Source of the DNA: Flavobacteriaceae bacterium YJPT1-3
GTDB taxonomy: Bacteria; Bacteroidota; Bacteroidia; Flavobacteriales; Flavobacteriaceae
Length of the DNA: 64,000 bases
NCBI GenBank assembly: GCA_029866965.1
Contig: CP123444.1
Span: forward strand, 909,501-973,500
Direction of reading: 5' to 3'
The translations under genes were made by a program, and so were the position numbers. Each line of letters starts with the position of its first letter. The first letter of the stretch is position 1. Under the pieces are notes generated by a model. It ran no database searches. It saw only the letters and a program-made list of their open reading frames with translations, and was not told where the DNA came from. Positions 44,092 through 52,554 of this stretch are shown piece after piece.

Positions 44092-44796
44092 TTAAGCTTC
44101 TCGAGATCGAACCGTACGCTGTTCGATTCTCTTTTCATAATTTTTCCCTTGCAAAATACGCTGCACGAAAATTCCGGGAATGTGTATTTGATTGGGGTCT
44201 AAGGCTCCCGCGGGTAATAATTCTTCCACTTCCGCCACGGTGATCGTTGCGGCCCCACACATGTTCGGATTGAAATTGCGAGCGGTTCCTTTGAAAATAA
44301 GATTCCCGGCCTCGTCTCCTTTCCAGGCCTTAACGAAAGCAAAATCAGCTTTAAAAGCACGTTCTAATACGTACATTTTACCGTCAAACTCGCGCGTTTC
44401 CTTTCCTTCAGCCACCTCTGTTCCGTAGCCTGCAGGGGTATAGATCGCAGGAAAGCCAGCTTGCGCAGCACGACAGCGTTCAGCCAGTGTCCCCTGAGGG
44501 ATCAATTCAACCTCCAATTCACCGCTGAGCATCTGACGTTCAAATTCAGCGTTCTCCCCCACATAGGAAGAGATCATTTTTTTGATCTGGTGCTTTTGCA
44601 AAAGCAACCCCAGTCCGAAATCATCCACACCGGCATTGTTGGAGATACAGGTCAATCCTTTCACTCCCTTTTTGACTAAGGCGGCAATGGCATTTTCTGG
44701 AATTCCACAAAGACCAAATCCTCCCAACATGAGAGTCATGTCATTTGCAACACCGGCTATAGCCTCCTCTACCGTCTGTACTTGCTTATTAATCAT
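44092..44796 (-). CDS. scoA: 3-oxoacid CoA-transferase subunit A
   Basis: This 234-residue alpha subunit has the Gly-rich motif [15 protein letters not shown] and [19 protein letters not shown], and ends in a [24 protein letters not shown] region. It heads a two-gene operon for ketone-body/acetoacetate activation. The Met at 44796 matches the family N-terminus. Confidence 0.94.
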   Translation of the reverse strand: MINKQVQTVEEAIAGVANDMTLMLGGFGLCGIPENAIAALVKKGVKGLTCISNNAGVDDFGLGLLLQKHQIKKMISSYVGENAEFERQMLSGELEVELIPQGTLAERCRAAQAGFPAIYTPAGYGTEVAEGKETREFDGKMYVLERAFKADFAFVKAWKGDEAGNLIFKGTARNFNPNMCGAATITVAEVEELLPAGALDPNQIHIPGIFVQRILQGKNYEKRIEQRTVRSREA

Positions 44797-44880
44797 TCCC
44801 TTTAATTTCTTCGTTGAAAAATACGAAAAAACACCCGTCACTACAACGATTTCGACGCTTCATATTCGCGATGAACCACA

Positions 44881-44912
44881 AAAAAACCTCACGTCTTTGG
44901 TGAGGTTTTTTT
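44881..44912. terminator. terminator of the ricT-gldH-PBP1A operon
   Basis: Stem AACCTCAC / GTGAGGTT with A6 and T7 flanks. It is usable in both directions and lies 20 bp after the PBP1A stop. Confidence 0.85.
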
Positions 44913-44931
44913 ACTGTATTACGTTATCGTT

Positions 44932-47256
44932 CTAGAATTCCAACTCATCAGGGAGTTCGTCCTGATCGGTATTTTCAGGCGGCTTGGTGCAATCGATACG
45001 AATGGATAGATCACTGGGCCGCTCAAACTCTCCTTTGGAGACGTTGAGTTCTTCCTCATCGTAATTCTTCCTCATGTATAGCGCCCAGATAGGTAATGCC
45101 GTTGAAGCTCCTTGCCCGTAGGTCAGACTGCCAAAATGAACGGAGCGGTTCTCACCGCCCACCCAGACTCCGGTCACCAGGTTGGGCACAATGCCCATAA
45201 ACCAACCGTCACTTTGATTTTGAGTAGTTCCTGTTTTTCCCGCAATCGGATTTTCGAATCCATAGGGATATCCTGTAACCACCTTTTTGTAGTCCGGCCG
45301 TTCAGTTGCCCAGGTAGTCCGTAAGCGTTGTCCACTTCCACTTTGCGTGACCCCTTCCATCAAATTGAGGGTGACGTAGGCGGCTTCCTCGCTCAATACA
45401 TCCCGGGTTTGTGGCACGTGGCGATACAACACAGTACCATTTTTATCGGCAATGGTGGAGATCATTTGCGGTTCTACATAGACCCCTTTATTCGCGAAAG
45501 CGCCGTAGGCAGAAACCATTTCAAACAAGCTCAAATCTGCCGATCCTAAAGCTATTGATGGTACAGCAGGAATATTTTCTGTATCCACCCCTAATTTTTC
45601 GATCAGCTCGATCACAGGTTGTGGTCCTACCTTATCCATAAGTCTCGCAGAAACCGTATTCACTGAATTGGCCAATGCCTTCTTCATGGTAATCATGCCT
45701 CCGTACTGCCCTCCACTGTTTTTTGGGCACCAGTCTTCGGTCACGCCGTACTTGCCCTTTTCAATACAGGTCTGGGTGTTCGGCAGGGTATCGCAGGGGG
45801 AGATGTGCAATTGATCGACGGCCGTAGCATATAAAAAAGGCTTAAAGGTAGACCCCACCTGTCTTTTCGCTGTTTTCACCTGATCGTATTGAAAATGACG
45901 GTAGTTGATACCGCCAACCCAGGCACGCACCTCCCCGCTTTGGGGAACCATAGAAAGGACTCCGGCACGTAGAAATCGTTTATAATAAAGGATAGAATCT
46001 CGCGGCGTCATGATGGTATCCCGCTCACCCTGCCAGGTGAAAATGCTCATTTCCGCTTCTTTGGTAAAGGAATCGCGAATTTCCTGTTCCGATTTGCCCA
46101 TGGCCTCCATTTTCTTCCAACGGGCAGAAATACGCATCGCACTATTTACAATATTTTCCACCTCAGCGGGCTCAATATCCCGAAAAGGCGCTGTTTTGTT
46201 TTTCTCGTTTTGAGCATCGAACTCTTTCTGAAGATTGGCCATATGTTCATCTACCGCCTGCTCTGCATTTTTCTGCATACGGCTATCGATGGTGGTCGTG
46301 ATCACCAATCCATCTCTGTAAATATTATAGTATTCCGGATTTCCATCGGCATCGATACCTTTAGGATTCTCTTTAATCCAATCGGCCATGAATGCGCGTA
46401 GATATTCTCTAAAGTAGGTAGCGATCCCATCGGCATGACCTTCCGGAGAGAATTCCAGCTTCATGGGTAAGGCCATGAGCGAGTCCTTTTCGGCCTCGGT
46501 GATCTTTCCGGTTTCTTCCATGAGCGCAAGCACGGTGTTTCTCCGCTCCAGGGCTTTGTCTTTAGAGCGTTCCCGATATGGATTGTACTGCCGCGGATTT
46601 TTAAGCATGGCTGCAATGACCGCAGATTCTTCCGGATTCAACTCCATGGGTTCTTTTCCAAAATAGATTTTGGAAGCCGAACGAATGCCCACCGCTTGAA
46701 ACAAAAAGTCTTGCTTGTTCAAATACATGGTGATGATCTCCTCTTTAGTATACTGCCGCTCGAGACGAGTCGTGATGACCCATTCGCGCACTTTTTGGAT
46801 GACTCGCTCCAATTTGTTACTCGGGGTGTCAGAAAATAAGAGCTTGGCCAACTGCTGGGTGATCGTACTGGCCCCTCCCTTAGAACCCAAGTAAGCCACA
46901 GCCCTTGCCGTGCCTCGTGCGTCAATACCGGAATGGTCATAAAAGCGACGGTCTTCAGTGGCAACCACGGCGTCGATCAGGTTTTGAGGCAGGTCTTCGT
47001 ACTTGACCGGTGTTCTATTCTCGTTATAAAATTTCCCGAGGGTCTTGCCGTCTACCGAAAGGATTTCTGTGGCGAGATTAGTCTCCGGGTTCTCCAGTTC
47101 TTCAAAGGTGGGTAGGGTTCCAAACACTCCCCAGCTAGCCAGTAGAAATAGCAAAACCAGCAGGCCAATCCCGCCGGCAAATAGTCGCCAAAACCAGCTG
47201 ATGTAGCGGCTAAAATCTTGTGTGTTCTTTTTGGCTGATGCTTTTTTCTTGGCCAT
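44932..47256 (-). CDS. mrcA: class A penicillin-binding protein (PBP1A)
   Basis: This bifunctional peptidoglycan synthase of about 774 residues has a cytoplasmic Lys-rich N-terminus, one transmembrane helix, a GT51 glycosyltransferase domain (VVATEDRRFYDHSG, GGASTITQQLAKLLF) and a transpeptidase domain with nucleophile S469 (GSTFKPF), ANSVNT and GKTGTTQNQSDGWF. The ATG at 47256 (MAKKK) lies 5 bp after the gldH stop. A degenerate palindrome copy (45488-45501) encodes AFAN. Confidence 0.95.
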   Translation of the reverse strand: MAKKKASAKKNTQDFSRYISWFWRLFAGGIGLLVLLFLLASWGVFGTLPTFEELENPETNLATEILSVDGKTLGKFYNENRTPVKYEDLPQNLIDAVVATEDRRFYDHSGIDARGTARAVAYLGSKGGASTITQQLAKLLFSDTPSNKLERVIQKVREWVITTRLERQYTKEEIITMYLNKQDFLFQAVGIRSASKIYFGKEPMELNPEESAVIAAMLKNPRQYNPYRERSKDKALERRNTVLALMEETGKITEAEKDSLMALPMKLEFSPEGHADGIATYFREYLRAFMADWIKENPKGIDADGNPEYYNIYRDGLVITTTIDSRMQKNAEQAVDEHMANLQKEFDAQNEKNKTAPFRDIEPAEVENIVNSAMRISARWKKMEAMGKSEQEIRDSFTKEAEMSIFTWQGERDTIMTPRDSILYYKRFLRAGVLSMVPQSGEVRAWVGGINYRHFQYDQVKTAKRQVGSTFKPFLYATAVDQLHISPCDTLPNTQTCIEKGKYGVTEDWCPKNSGGQYGGMITMKKALANSVNTVSARLMDKVGPQPVIELIEKLGVDTENIPAVPSIALGSADLSLFEMVSAYGAFANKGVYVEPQMISTIADKNGTVLYRHVPQTRDVLSEEAAYVTLNLMEGVTQSGSGQRLRTTWATERPDYKKVVTGYPYGFENPIAGKTGTTQNQSDGWFMGIVPNLVTGVWVGGENRSVHFGSLTYGQGASTALPIWALYMRKNYDEEELNVSKGEFERPSDLSIRIDCTKPPENTDQDELPDELEF

Positions 47257-47260
47257 AATT

Positions 47261-47746
47261 CTATTGTTCTTCAACGCGTTCGATACGCAATCCTACTTGT
47301 GTTATTCCCGGGAGGGCTTGCAAGGGTTGCACTTCTCCCATGCGGCGCATGGCTGGCCGTATATGCAAGTGGTAGACTCCGCTTTCGCGAAAGCGCACTT
47401 GCTCTTTATACCATAACTTATTCTCTTTCAACTCGCTAAAACCAGTTCCTAACCATTGACCGTCAGATGCCGCCATTCGATACTCGAGGGTGTCTGTGAT
47501 GACTTTTCCATAGGGAAACTCCATTTTCGTGATCAAAAACAGATTGCTGAACGGATAATCATTGGTGTTCCGTAAGGTGATGAACGCGTCGTAAGGCTGA
47601 AGGCTGTCTTCCATTTTAAGTTGAAAGGTCACCGTTGAGTCTTGGTGCCACTGGGCGGGCAGATCTTGATACTCGTGATAAACACCGTGTTGATCACAGG
47701 ACATCATTCCTGCAATCAGGAGTAATCCAAAAAAAAGTCTACGCAT
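47261..47746 (-). CDS. gldH: GldH gliding motility lipoprotein
   Basis: This 161-residue lipoprotein (lipobox AGMMSC) matches GldH, a protein needed for gliding in Flavobacteriia and associated with the GldKLMN/T9SS machinery. The gene order ricT-gldH-PBP1A is known in the class. The Met at 47746 starts the signal peptide and overlaps the ricT end by 8 bp. A perfect palindrome copy is read as RFRES. Confidence 0.88.
   Translation of the reverse strand: MRRLFFGLLLIAGMMSCDQHGVYHEYQDLPAQWHQDSTVTFQLKMEDSLQPYDAFITLRNTNDYPFSNLFLITKMEFPYGKVITDTLEYRMAASDGQWLGTGFSELKENKLWYKEQVRFRESGVYHLHIRPAMRRMGEVQPLQALPGITQVGLRIERVEEQ
47381..47394. repeat. 14-bp palindrome GCTTTCGCGAAAGC, copy in gldH
   Basis: Perfect copy, read as Arg-Phe-Arg-Glu-Ser. 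Confidence 0.9.
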
Positions 47747-48917
47747 TGTTTTTAGTACTTCGGGATGACGATTTTTTTGTTCCTTTTCCTTTGCGCTTTC
47801 TACCCTTCTTTTTGGAGTGCCCTTTGGGTCGATCAAAACGAGTCAGACTGTCCTGTCCTACAACGTTCTCAAAGTCGATTTTAGTGTCTTGTACGTTCGA
47901 CTGGGCATACATTTCCAGGCTAGGCACCGGATCTTTTTTCTTGTTAGCAGCAATAACCTCATTGGCCTGTTCAGTAGTTAGCTTATGCCAGTTCATCCAT
48001 TCTCCCTCATAGGCATACCAAAGAAAGCCCTGAAAAATGTCTATTTTTTGACAAATGGCAGTGCCCTTCTCCGTATATAGCTTGGTTTCTGTTTTGGGAA
48101 AATCCTGAAGCGCATCGAGATAAGCATCCAACTCATAATTGAGGCAGCATTTAAGCTTCCCACATTGTCCGGCCAGCTTTTGAGGATTGAGAGAAAGTTG
48201 CTGATAGCGGGCAGCACTGGTATTCACTGATCGGAAATCAGTCAACCAGGTAGAGCAACACAATTCCCGGCCGCAGGATCCGATCCCGCCCAATCGGGCC
48301 GCTTCTTGCCGCAGTCCAATCTGCCGCATTTCGATGCGGGTTCTGAATTCGTGTGCGTACTCTTTGATGAGTTGACGAAAATCCACTCGGCTGTCTGCGG
48401 TGTAATAGAAAGTGGCTTTAGAACCGTCTCCCTGAAATTCGACATCGGAGATCTTCATTTTGAGATTGAGTCGGATAGCTATTTGTCGAGCCTTAACCTG
48501 TATAGCAGCTTCTCGATCGCGGACCTTTTGCCAAATGTCTATATCGCGCTGGGTGGCCTTGCGATAGATCTTCATCACTTCCTCGCCTTCCGTAGGCGCT
48601 TTTTTACGCTTCATTTGCACCCGAACCAATTCTCCGGTCAGGGTCACCATGCCAATGTCGTGTCCCGAAGGTGCCTGGGTAGCGACCAGATCGCCCATGC
48701 TCAAGGTTAATTTATCTTCGTTTTTGAAAAATTCTTTCCTGCTGTTCTTAAAGCGTACTTCTACAAAATCGAAAGGCTCCTGACCATCGGGAAGTTCCAT
48801 ATTGGCCAGCCAGTCAAAGACGGTCAGTTTATTGCAGCCGTCCGTCCCGCAGGTGCCGTTGTTCTTGCATCCTTTGGGTTGACCATTCTTATCTGTTCCG
48901 CAGCTACTGCACGCCAT
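47739..48917 (-). CDS. ricT: RicT/YaaT family PSP1-domain protein
   Basis: This 392-residue protein has an N-terminal Cys cluster (CSSCGTDKNGQPKGCKNNGTCGTDGC), a PSP1 domain and the family Cys motif GRELCCSTWL ... KLAGQCGKLKCCLNYE. In Bacillus the RicAFT complex binds iron-sulfur clusters and guides RNase Y. The C-terminus is Lys/Arg-rich (KGHSKKKGRKRKGKG). Confidence 0.92.
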   Translation of the reverse strand: MACSSCGTDKNGQPKGCKNNGTCGTDGCNKLTVFDWLANMELPDGQEPFDFVEVRFKNSRKEFFKNEDKLTLSMGDLVATQAPSGHDIGMVTLTGELVRVQMKRKKAPTEGEEVMKIYRKATQRDIDIWQKVRDREAAIQVKARQIAIRLNLKMKISDVEFQGDGSKATFYYTADSRVDFRQLIKEYAHEFRTRIEMRQIGLRQEAARLGGIGSCGRELCCSTWLTDFRSVNTSAARYQQLSLNPQKLAGQCGKLKCCLNYELDAYLDALQDFPKTETKLYTEKGTAICQKIDIFQGFLWYAYEGEWMNWHKLTTEQANEVIAANKKKDPVPSLEMYAQSNVQDTKIDFENVVGQDSLTRFDRPKGHSKKKGRKRKGKGTKKSSSRSTKNNA

Positions 48918-48942
48918 GTTGATTGAAAATTTCTGAAGATTA

Positions 48943-48972
48943 AGTCTCCTTGGAGACTGAGGATGTTTCCTC
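48943..48972 (-). other. two adjacent hairpins in the ricT leader
   Basis: AGTCTCC/GGAGACT with a 2-base loop (48943-48958) and GAGGA/TCCTC (48959-48972) lie 26-55 bp upstream of the ricT start, in the 119-bp gap after trhO. No U-tract follows, so a leader element is more likely than a terminator. Confidence 0.4.
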
Positions 48973-49036
48973 CTTTAGTCCTGCTAAATATACTATTAAT
49001 TATCGGGGAGTCGTGAGCGATTGAAGGTCCTGACAA

Positions 49037-50074
49037 TCAGCCCTTTCTTTGGTACTTGAGCTTCTCTGAACGTCCTTTTTTAAATATTTTATTGCTGTTT
49101 CCCTTGCCGGCTCGCAGTCGTTTTTGCTCTTCATAAGGCAAACTGGCGATTTCTTTGCATTCTTCCGAACAACACGCATCCATCGCCTGGGCACAGGATT
49201 CGCATTGAATGAAGAGTAAGTGGCAGGCCTCATTGGCACAATTCACATGAGTGTCGCAAGGGGCTCCGCATTGATGACACTGTGCGATAACGTGATCACT
49301 GATCTTCTCAGCCCTGCGATGATCGAATACGAAATTCTTCCCGAGGTACTTATTCTCCAGTTTCAATTGCTCTACCTGACGGGCGTACTCGATAATTCCT
49401 CCTTCCAGCTGATATACCTGCTTAAAGCCCTTGTGCTTGTAGTAAGCGCTCGCTTTTTCACAACGAATACCCCCGGTACAGTACATGACCAGTTTTTTAT
49501 CCTCCTTGTGTTCTTTAAGTTGTTCCTCAATCAGGTCAAGCGAATCTCGAAACGTATCGACATCCGGAGTGATCGCGCCCTGAAAATGACCGATTTCACT
49601 TTCGTAATGGTTACGCATATCGACCAGTACGGTGTCTTCGTCTTCCAGCAACTGATTAAAAGTAGGCGCATCCACGTGAATGCCTTTATTGGTCACATCA
49701 AAGGTTGCGTCATTGAGACCGTCAGCAACGATCTTAGGACGAACTTTGATCTTCAATTTAAGAAAGGATTTGGCATCCTGTTCGATCGCAATATTGAGTC
49801 GAACGTTTTCAAGAAAATAGATTCCGTCCAGAAAATCTTTAAATTCTTGAAATCGCTTGGCCGGCACAGAAAGCTGTGCATTAATTCCCTCATGAGCAAC
49901 ATAAATGCGCCCAAGAACATCCATAGCCTCCCAGGCTACGAATAAATGATTTCGAAAAAGGTGTGGATTGCCAATCTTGGCATATTGGTAGAAAGAGAGG
50001 GTAAGACGGTCTTCACCGGCTTCTTCAATAAGAATTGCTCTCTCTTTCGCGCTTAATTTATTGTACAGTTGCAT
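49037..50074 (-). CDS. trhO: tRNA uridine(34) 5-hydroxylase TrhO (rhodanese family)
   Basis: This 345-residue protein has an N-terminal acylphosphatase-like domain, a rhodanese domain with active Cys in VMYCTGGIRCEKA, and a Cys-rich C-terminal zinc-binding-like region (CHQCGAPCDTHVNCANEACH). TrhO hydroxylates U34 of tRNA. Confidence 0.94.
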   Translation of the reverse strand: MQLYNKLSAKERAILIEEAGEDRLTLSFYQYAKIGNPHLFRNHLFVAWEAMDVLGRIYVAHEGINAQLSVPAKRFQEFKDFLDGIYFLENVRLNIAIEQDAKSFLKLKIKVRPKIVADGLNDATFDVTNKGIHVDAPTFNQLLEDEDTVLVDMRNHYESEIGHFQGAITPDVDTFRDSLDLIEEQLKEHKEDKKLVMYCTGGIRCEKASAYYKHKGFKQVYQLEGGIIEYARQVEQLKLENKYLGKNFVFDHRRAEKISDHVIAQCHQCGAPCDTHVNCANEACHLLFIQCESCAQAMDACCSEECKEIASLPYEEQKRLRAGKGNSNKIFKKGRSEKLKYQRKG

Positions 50075-50102
50075 GCTATACCTTTAAAGTTGAAAGAAAG
50101 TG

Positions 50103-50133
50103 CAAAAGTAAGTAGAATTTGAGGCTTGACCAA
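50103..50133 (-). promoter_or_regulatory. trhO promoter
   Basis: On the minus strand TTG (50133-50131) and TACTTTTG (50110-50103) are 20 bp apart, a full consensus match. Confidence 0.7.
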
Positions 50134-50170
50134 TAAAAAATGCCCGGTGTGGATCACGGGGCATTTTTTT
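50134..50170. terminator. terminator between the 30-residue ORF and trhO
   Basis: Stem ATGCCC-GTG / CAC-GGGCAT with one internal mismatch, A6 and T7 flanks; on the minus strand it ends the small ORF. Confidence 0.8.
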
Positions 50171-50221
50171 AAGAACGGCTAATTCTGTTATTGTTTTCAA
50201 ACTTGAGTTCAAAAATCAACG

Positions 50222-50314
50222 TCAGCCGCCCTCGAGTGTGAAGGTGGAAGAAGCACCTAACGTAGTAGATCCAGCTCCGTCCTTCAAATGAATGGTACAT
50301 TTTTTAAACTTCAT
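50222..50314 (-). CDS. candidate 30-residue peptide ending Gly-Gly
   Basis: The ORF starts ATG AAG TTT and encodes MKFKKCTIHLKDGAGSTTLG and then a Ser/Thr-rich end TFTLEGG. A GAGGA lies 9-13 bp before the ATG and an intrinsic terminator lies 52 bp after the stop. Leader-like basic start, one Cys and many Ser/Thr residues could suit a modified peptide, but no modification or export gene is nearby. It occupies the otherwise empty 392 bp between trhO and recA. Function unknown. Confidence 0.4.
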   Translation of the reverse strand: MKFKKCTIHLKDGAGSTTLGASSTFTLEGG

Positions 50315-50466
50315 AGCAATGTTCCTCAATTAGAAGAGTGGAAAATTAAAAAAGGTTGCGTACTCCCTTGTTAAAATTTTTAGCTGCCCTTTCATAAAAG
50401 CGGTATGGTCTCCACAAAAAGAAATGGTACTTTTATACCTTAATTTTTAGAAATACAGTTGACCCT

Positions 50467-51474
50467 ATGAGCAGTGAAAAAGACGCCAAACTAAAAGCCT
50501 TAAAATTAACCCTGGATAAACTCGATAAAACCTACGGTAAAGGCACCGTGATGAAAATGGGAGACGAAGCCGTTGTTGAGGTCGACGTCATTCCATCAGG
50601 CTCCTTGGGGCTGGATGTTGCCCTGGGCGTAGGCGGCTATCCTCGTGGCCGGGTAATCGAAATTTACGGTCCCGAATCCTCTGGTAAAACCACCCTTACG
50701 TTGCATGCGATTGCAGAAGCGCAGAAAGCCGGAGGTATCGCTGCATTTATTGACGCCGAACATGCCTTTGACCGGTTTTATGCGGAAAAACTAGATGTCG
50801 ATATTGAAAACCTCATCATTTCACAGCCCGATAACGGCGAGCAAGCTTTAGAGATTACCGATAATTTGATCCGCTCTGGTGCTATTGACATCATTGTCAT
50901 CGACTCCGTTGCTGCCTTGACCCCAAAGAGTGAAATCGAAGGGGAAATGGGAGATTCGAAAATGGGCTTGCACGCTCGCTTGATGTCTCAAGCCTTGCGT
51001 AAACTGACCGCTTCTATCAGCAAGACTAAATGTACGGTCATATTTATCAATCAGTTGCGGGAGAAGATTGGGGTGATGTTCGGGAATCCCGAAACAACCA
51101 CTGGAGGAAATGCGCTTAAGTTCTATGCTTCTGTCCGACTCGATATTCGTCGCTCGACGCAGATTAAAGACAGCAACAGCGCTGTACAAGGGAATAAGAC
51201 CCGGGTAAAAGTCGTGAAAAACAAAGTAGCCCCTCCCTTTCGAACTGCCGAATTTGACATTATGTATGGAGAAGGGGTTTCCAAGATCGGAGAGATCATC
51301 GATCTTGGTGTAGACTACGAAATTGTTAAAAAGAGTGGTAGCTGGTTCAGTTACGAAGACACTAAACTTGGACAAGGCCGTGATGCAGTAAAAGCGCTGC
51401 TCAAAGACAATCCCGATCTGGCTGAAGAATTGGAAAAGAAAATCCATGAGGCCATTAAGATCACCACTTCCTAA
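50467..51474 (+). CDS. recA: recombinase A
   Basis: This 335-residue RecA has Walker [18 protein letters not shown], Walker B-like [11 protein letters not shown], loop L2 around [20 protein letters not shown], and a short C-terminal acidic/basic tail. Length is normal. It is followed by a UUCG-loop terminator. Upstream, TACTTTTA (50432-50439) is a near-consensus -7 box. Confidence 0.97.
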   Translation: MSSEKDAKLKALKLTLDKLDKTYGKGTVMKMGDEAVVEVDVIPSGSLGLDVALGVGGYPRGRVIEIYGPESSGKTTLTLHAIAEAQKAGGIAAFIDAEHAFDRFYAEKLDVDIENLIISQPDNGEQALEITDNLIRSGAIDIIVIDSVAALTPKSEIEGEMGDSKMGLHARLMSQALRKLTASISKTKCTVIFINQLREKIGVMFGNPETTTGGNALKFYASVRLDIRRSTQIKDSNSAVQGNKTRVKVVKNKVAPPFRTAEFDIMYGEGVSKIGEIIDLGVDYEIVKKSGSWFSYEDTKLGQGRDAVKALLKDNPDLAEELEKKIHEAIKITTS

Positions 51475-51482
51475 ATTTTATA

Positions 51483-51506
51483 AAAACCTTCTTCGGAAGG
51501 TTTTTT
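51483..51506 (+). terminator. recA terminator with UUCG tetraloop
   Basis: Nine-bp stem AAAACCTTC / GAAGGTTTT closing a TTCG loop, followed by further T. Confidence 0.9.
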
Positions 51507-51579
51507 CATTTTTCACGCAACCTTCTGGGCATCTGCACATCTACAGTGTAGAAAAATAAGTAGAACCCCAAAAATTTGC

Positions 51580-51990
51580 ATGAAGAAGTTCTTTGTATTG
51601 GTAGGGCTGATCATTTTTTGCTCGTCCTGCTCAGTTGATGATGATGGCCTGAGATTTCGTTATGAATTATCCCCTATAGTTGATGTGGAAATACCGGACA
51701 CCTTTGAGTTTGGGTTCGTGTATGATATCCCGATCACCTATCTCCGGGAAAGCAGTTGTCACGGATTTGAAGGTTTTGAAAATATACGTCGGGACAGCAC
51801 ACGTACTGTAGCGGTGGTGAGCACCGTTATAGAAGACGACACCTGTGAACCGCTTCTCGATGATTTGCGTACCGTTTCATTTCCTTTTGAAGTGTTATTT
51901 TCACAGACTTATGTCTTCAACTTTTATCAAGGAGACGATGAAAATGGCGAGCCAATTTATCTGACGAAAATGGTGCCTGTGAAAGAATAA
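51580..51990 (+). CDS. small lipoprotein upstream of an ECF sigma factor
   Basis: This 136-residue protein has a lipobox (FCSSC, mature Cys18) and a beta-rich body with two Cys pairs. It is 21 bp ahead of the sigma factor gene and likely co-transcribed. I do not recognise the family. A role in sensing for the sigma system is possible only from context. Confidence 0.75.
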   Translation: MKKFFVLVGLIIFCSSCSVDDDGLRFRYELSPIVDVEIPDTFEFGFVYDIPITYLRESSCHGFEGFENIRRDSTRTVAVVSTVIEDDTCEPLLDDLRTVSFPFEVLFSQTYVFNFYQGDDENGEPIYLTKMVPVKE

Positions 51991-52011
51991 CGATTTTTAG
52001 ACCCTAACCAT

Positions 52012-52554
52012 GTGAGTTTAGAGCAACTCATCAAAGACTGCAAAAAGAATAAACCGAAAGCGCAGGAGCAGCTCTATCAGCGCTATGCGGGCATATTGTT
52101 CACCATAAGTTTAAAATACTGTCGAAATCGCGCTGAGGCGGAAGATAATTTACACGATACCTTCCTCACCATTTTCAACAAAATAGAACAGTACAGTGGG
52201 CATGGAGCTTTTGAAGGCTGGTTAAAACGGATCGCCATCAATACCGCTTTACAGCGCTATCGTCAACAAGGTGTCTACGATATCGTAAATGAAGAAAATA
52301 TTAAAGAGGTTGAGGTTGAAGTAGATGAAGACGAGGTTTCTCTCGACTTTCTACTGAGCATCATCCAGGATTTACCGGATCGATACCGACTGGTGTTTAA
52401 TCTTTATGTGCTGGACGGCTATTCGCATAAAGAGATTAGTAAAATGCTCAATATAGCCGTAGGAACCTCAAAGTCTAATTTGGCTCGGGCACGAATGATT
52501 TTGAAAGAGCACATTGAATTATATAACGAACAGAAACACTCTCAAACCCCATGA
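52012..52554 (+). CDS. ECF-type RNA polymerase sigma factor
   Basis: This 180-residue sigma-70 family protein has region 2 (LYQRYAGILFTISLKYCRNRAEAEDNLHDTFLTIFNKI) and region 4 (LPDRYRLVFNLYVLDGYSHKEISKMLNIAVGTSKSNLARAR). The start is GTG at 52012; the ATG two bases earlier runs into a stop. It overlaps the following membrane-barrel gene by 4 bp (ATGA), the common sigma/anti-sigma arrangement. Confidence 0.93.
   Translation: MSLEQLIKDCKKNKPKAQEQLYQRYAGILFTISLKYCRNRAEAEDNLHDTFLTIFNKIEQYSGHGAFEGWLKRIAINTALQRYRQQGVYDIVNEENIKEVEVEVDEDEVSLDFLLSIIQDLPDRYRLVFNLYVLDGYSHKEISKMLNIAVGTSKSNLARARMILKEHIELYNEQKHSQTP

Noticed and set aside
49220-49945. 241-codon plus-strand ORF
   Set aside because: It is antisense to trhO and lacks any family motif.
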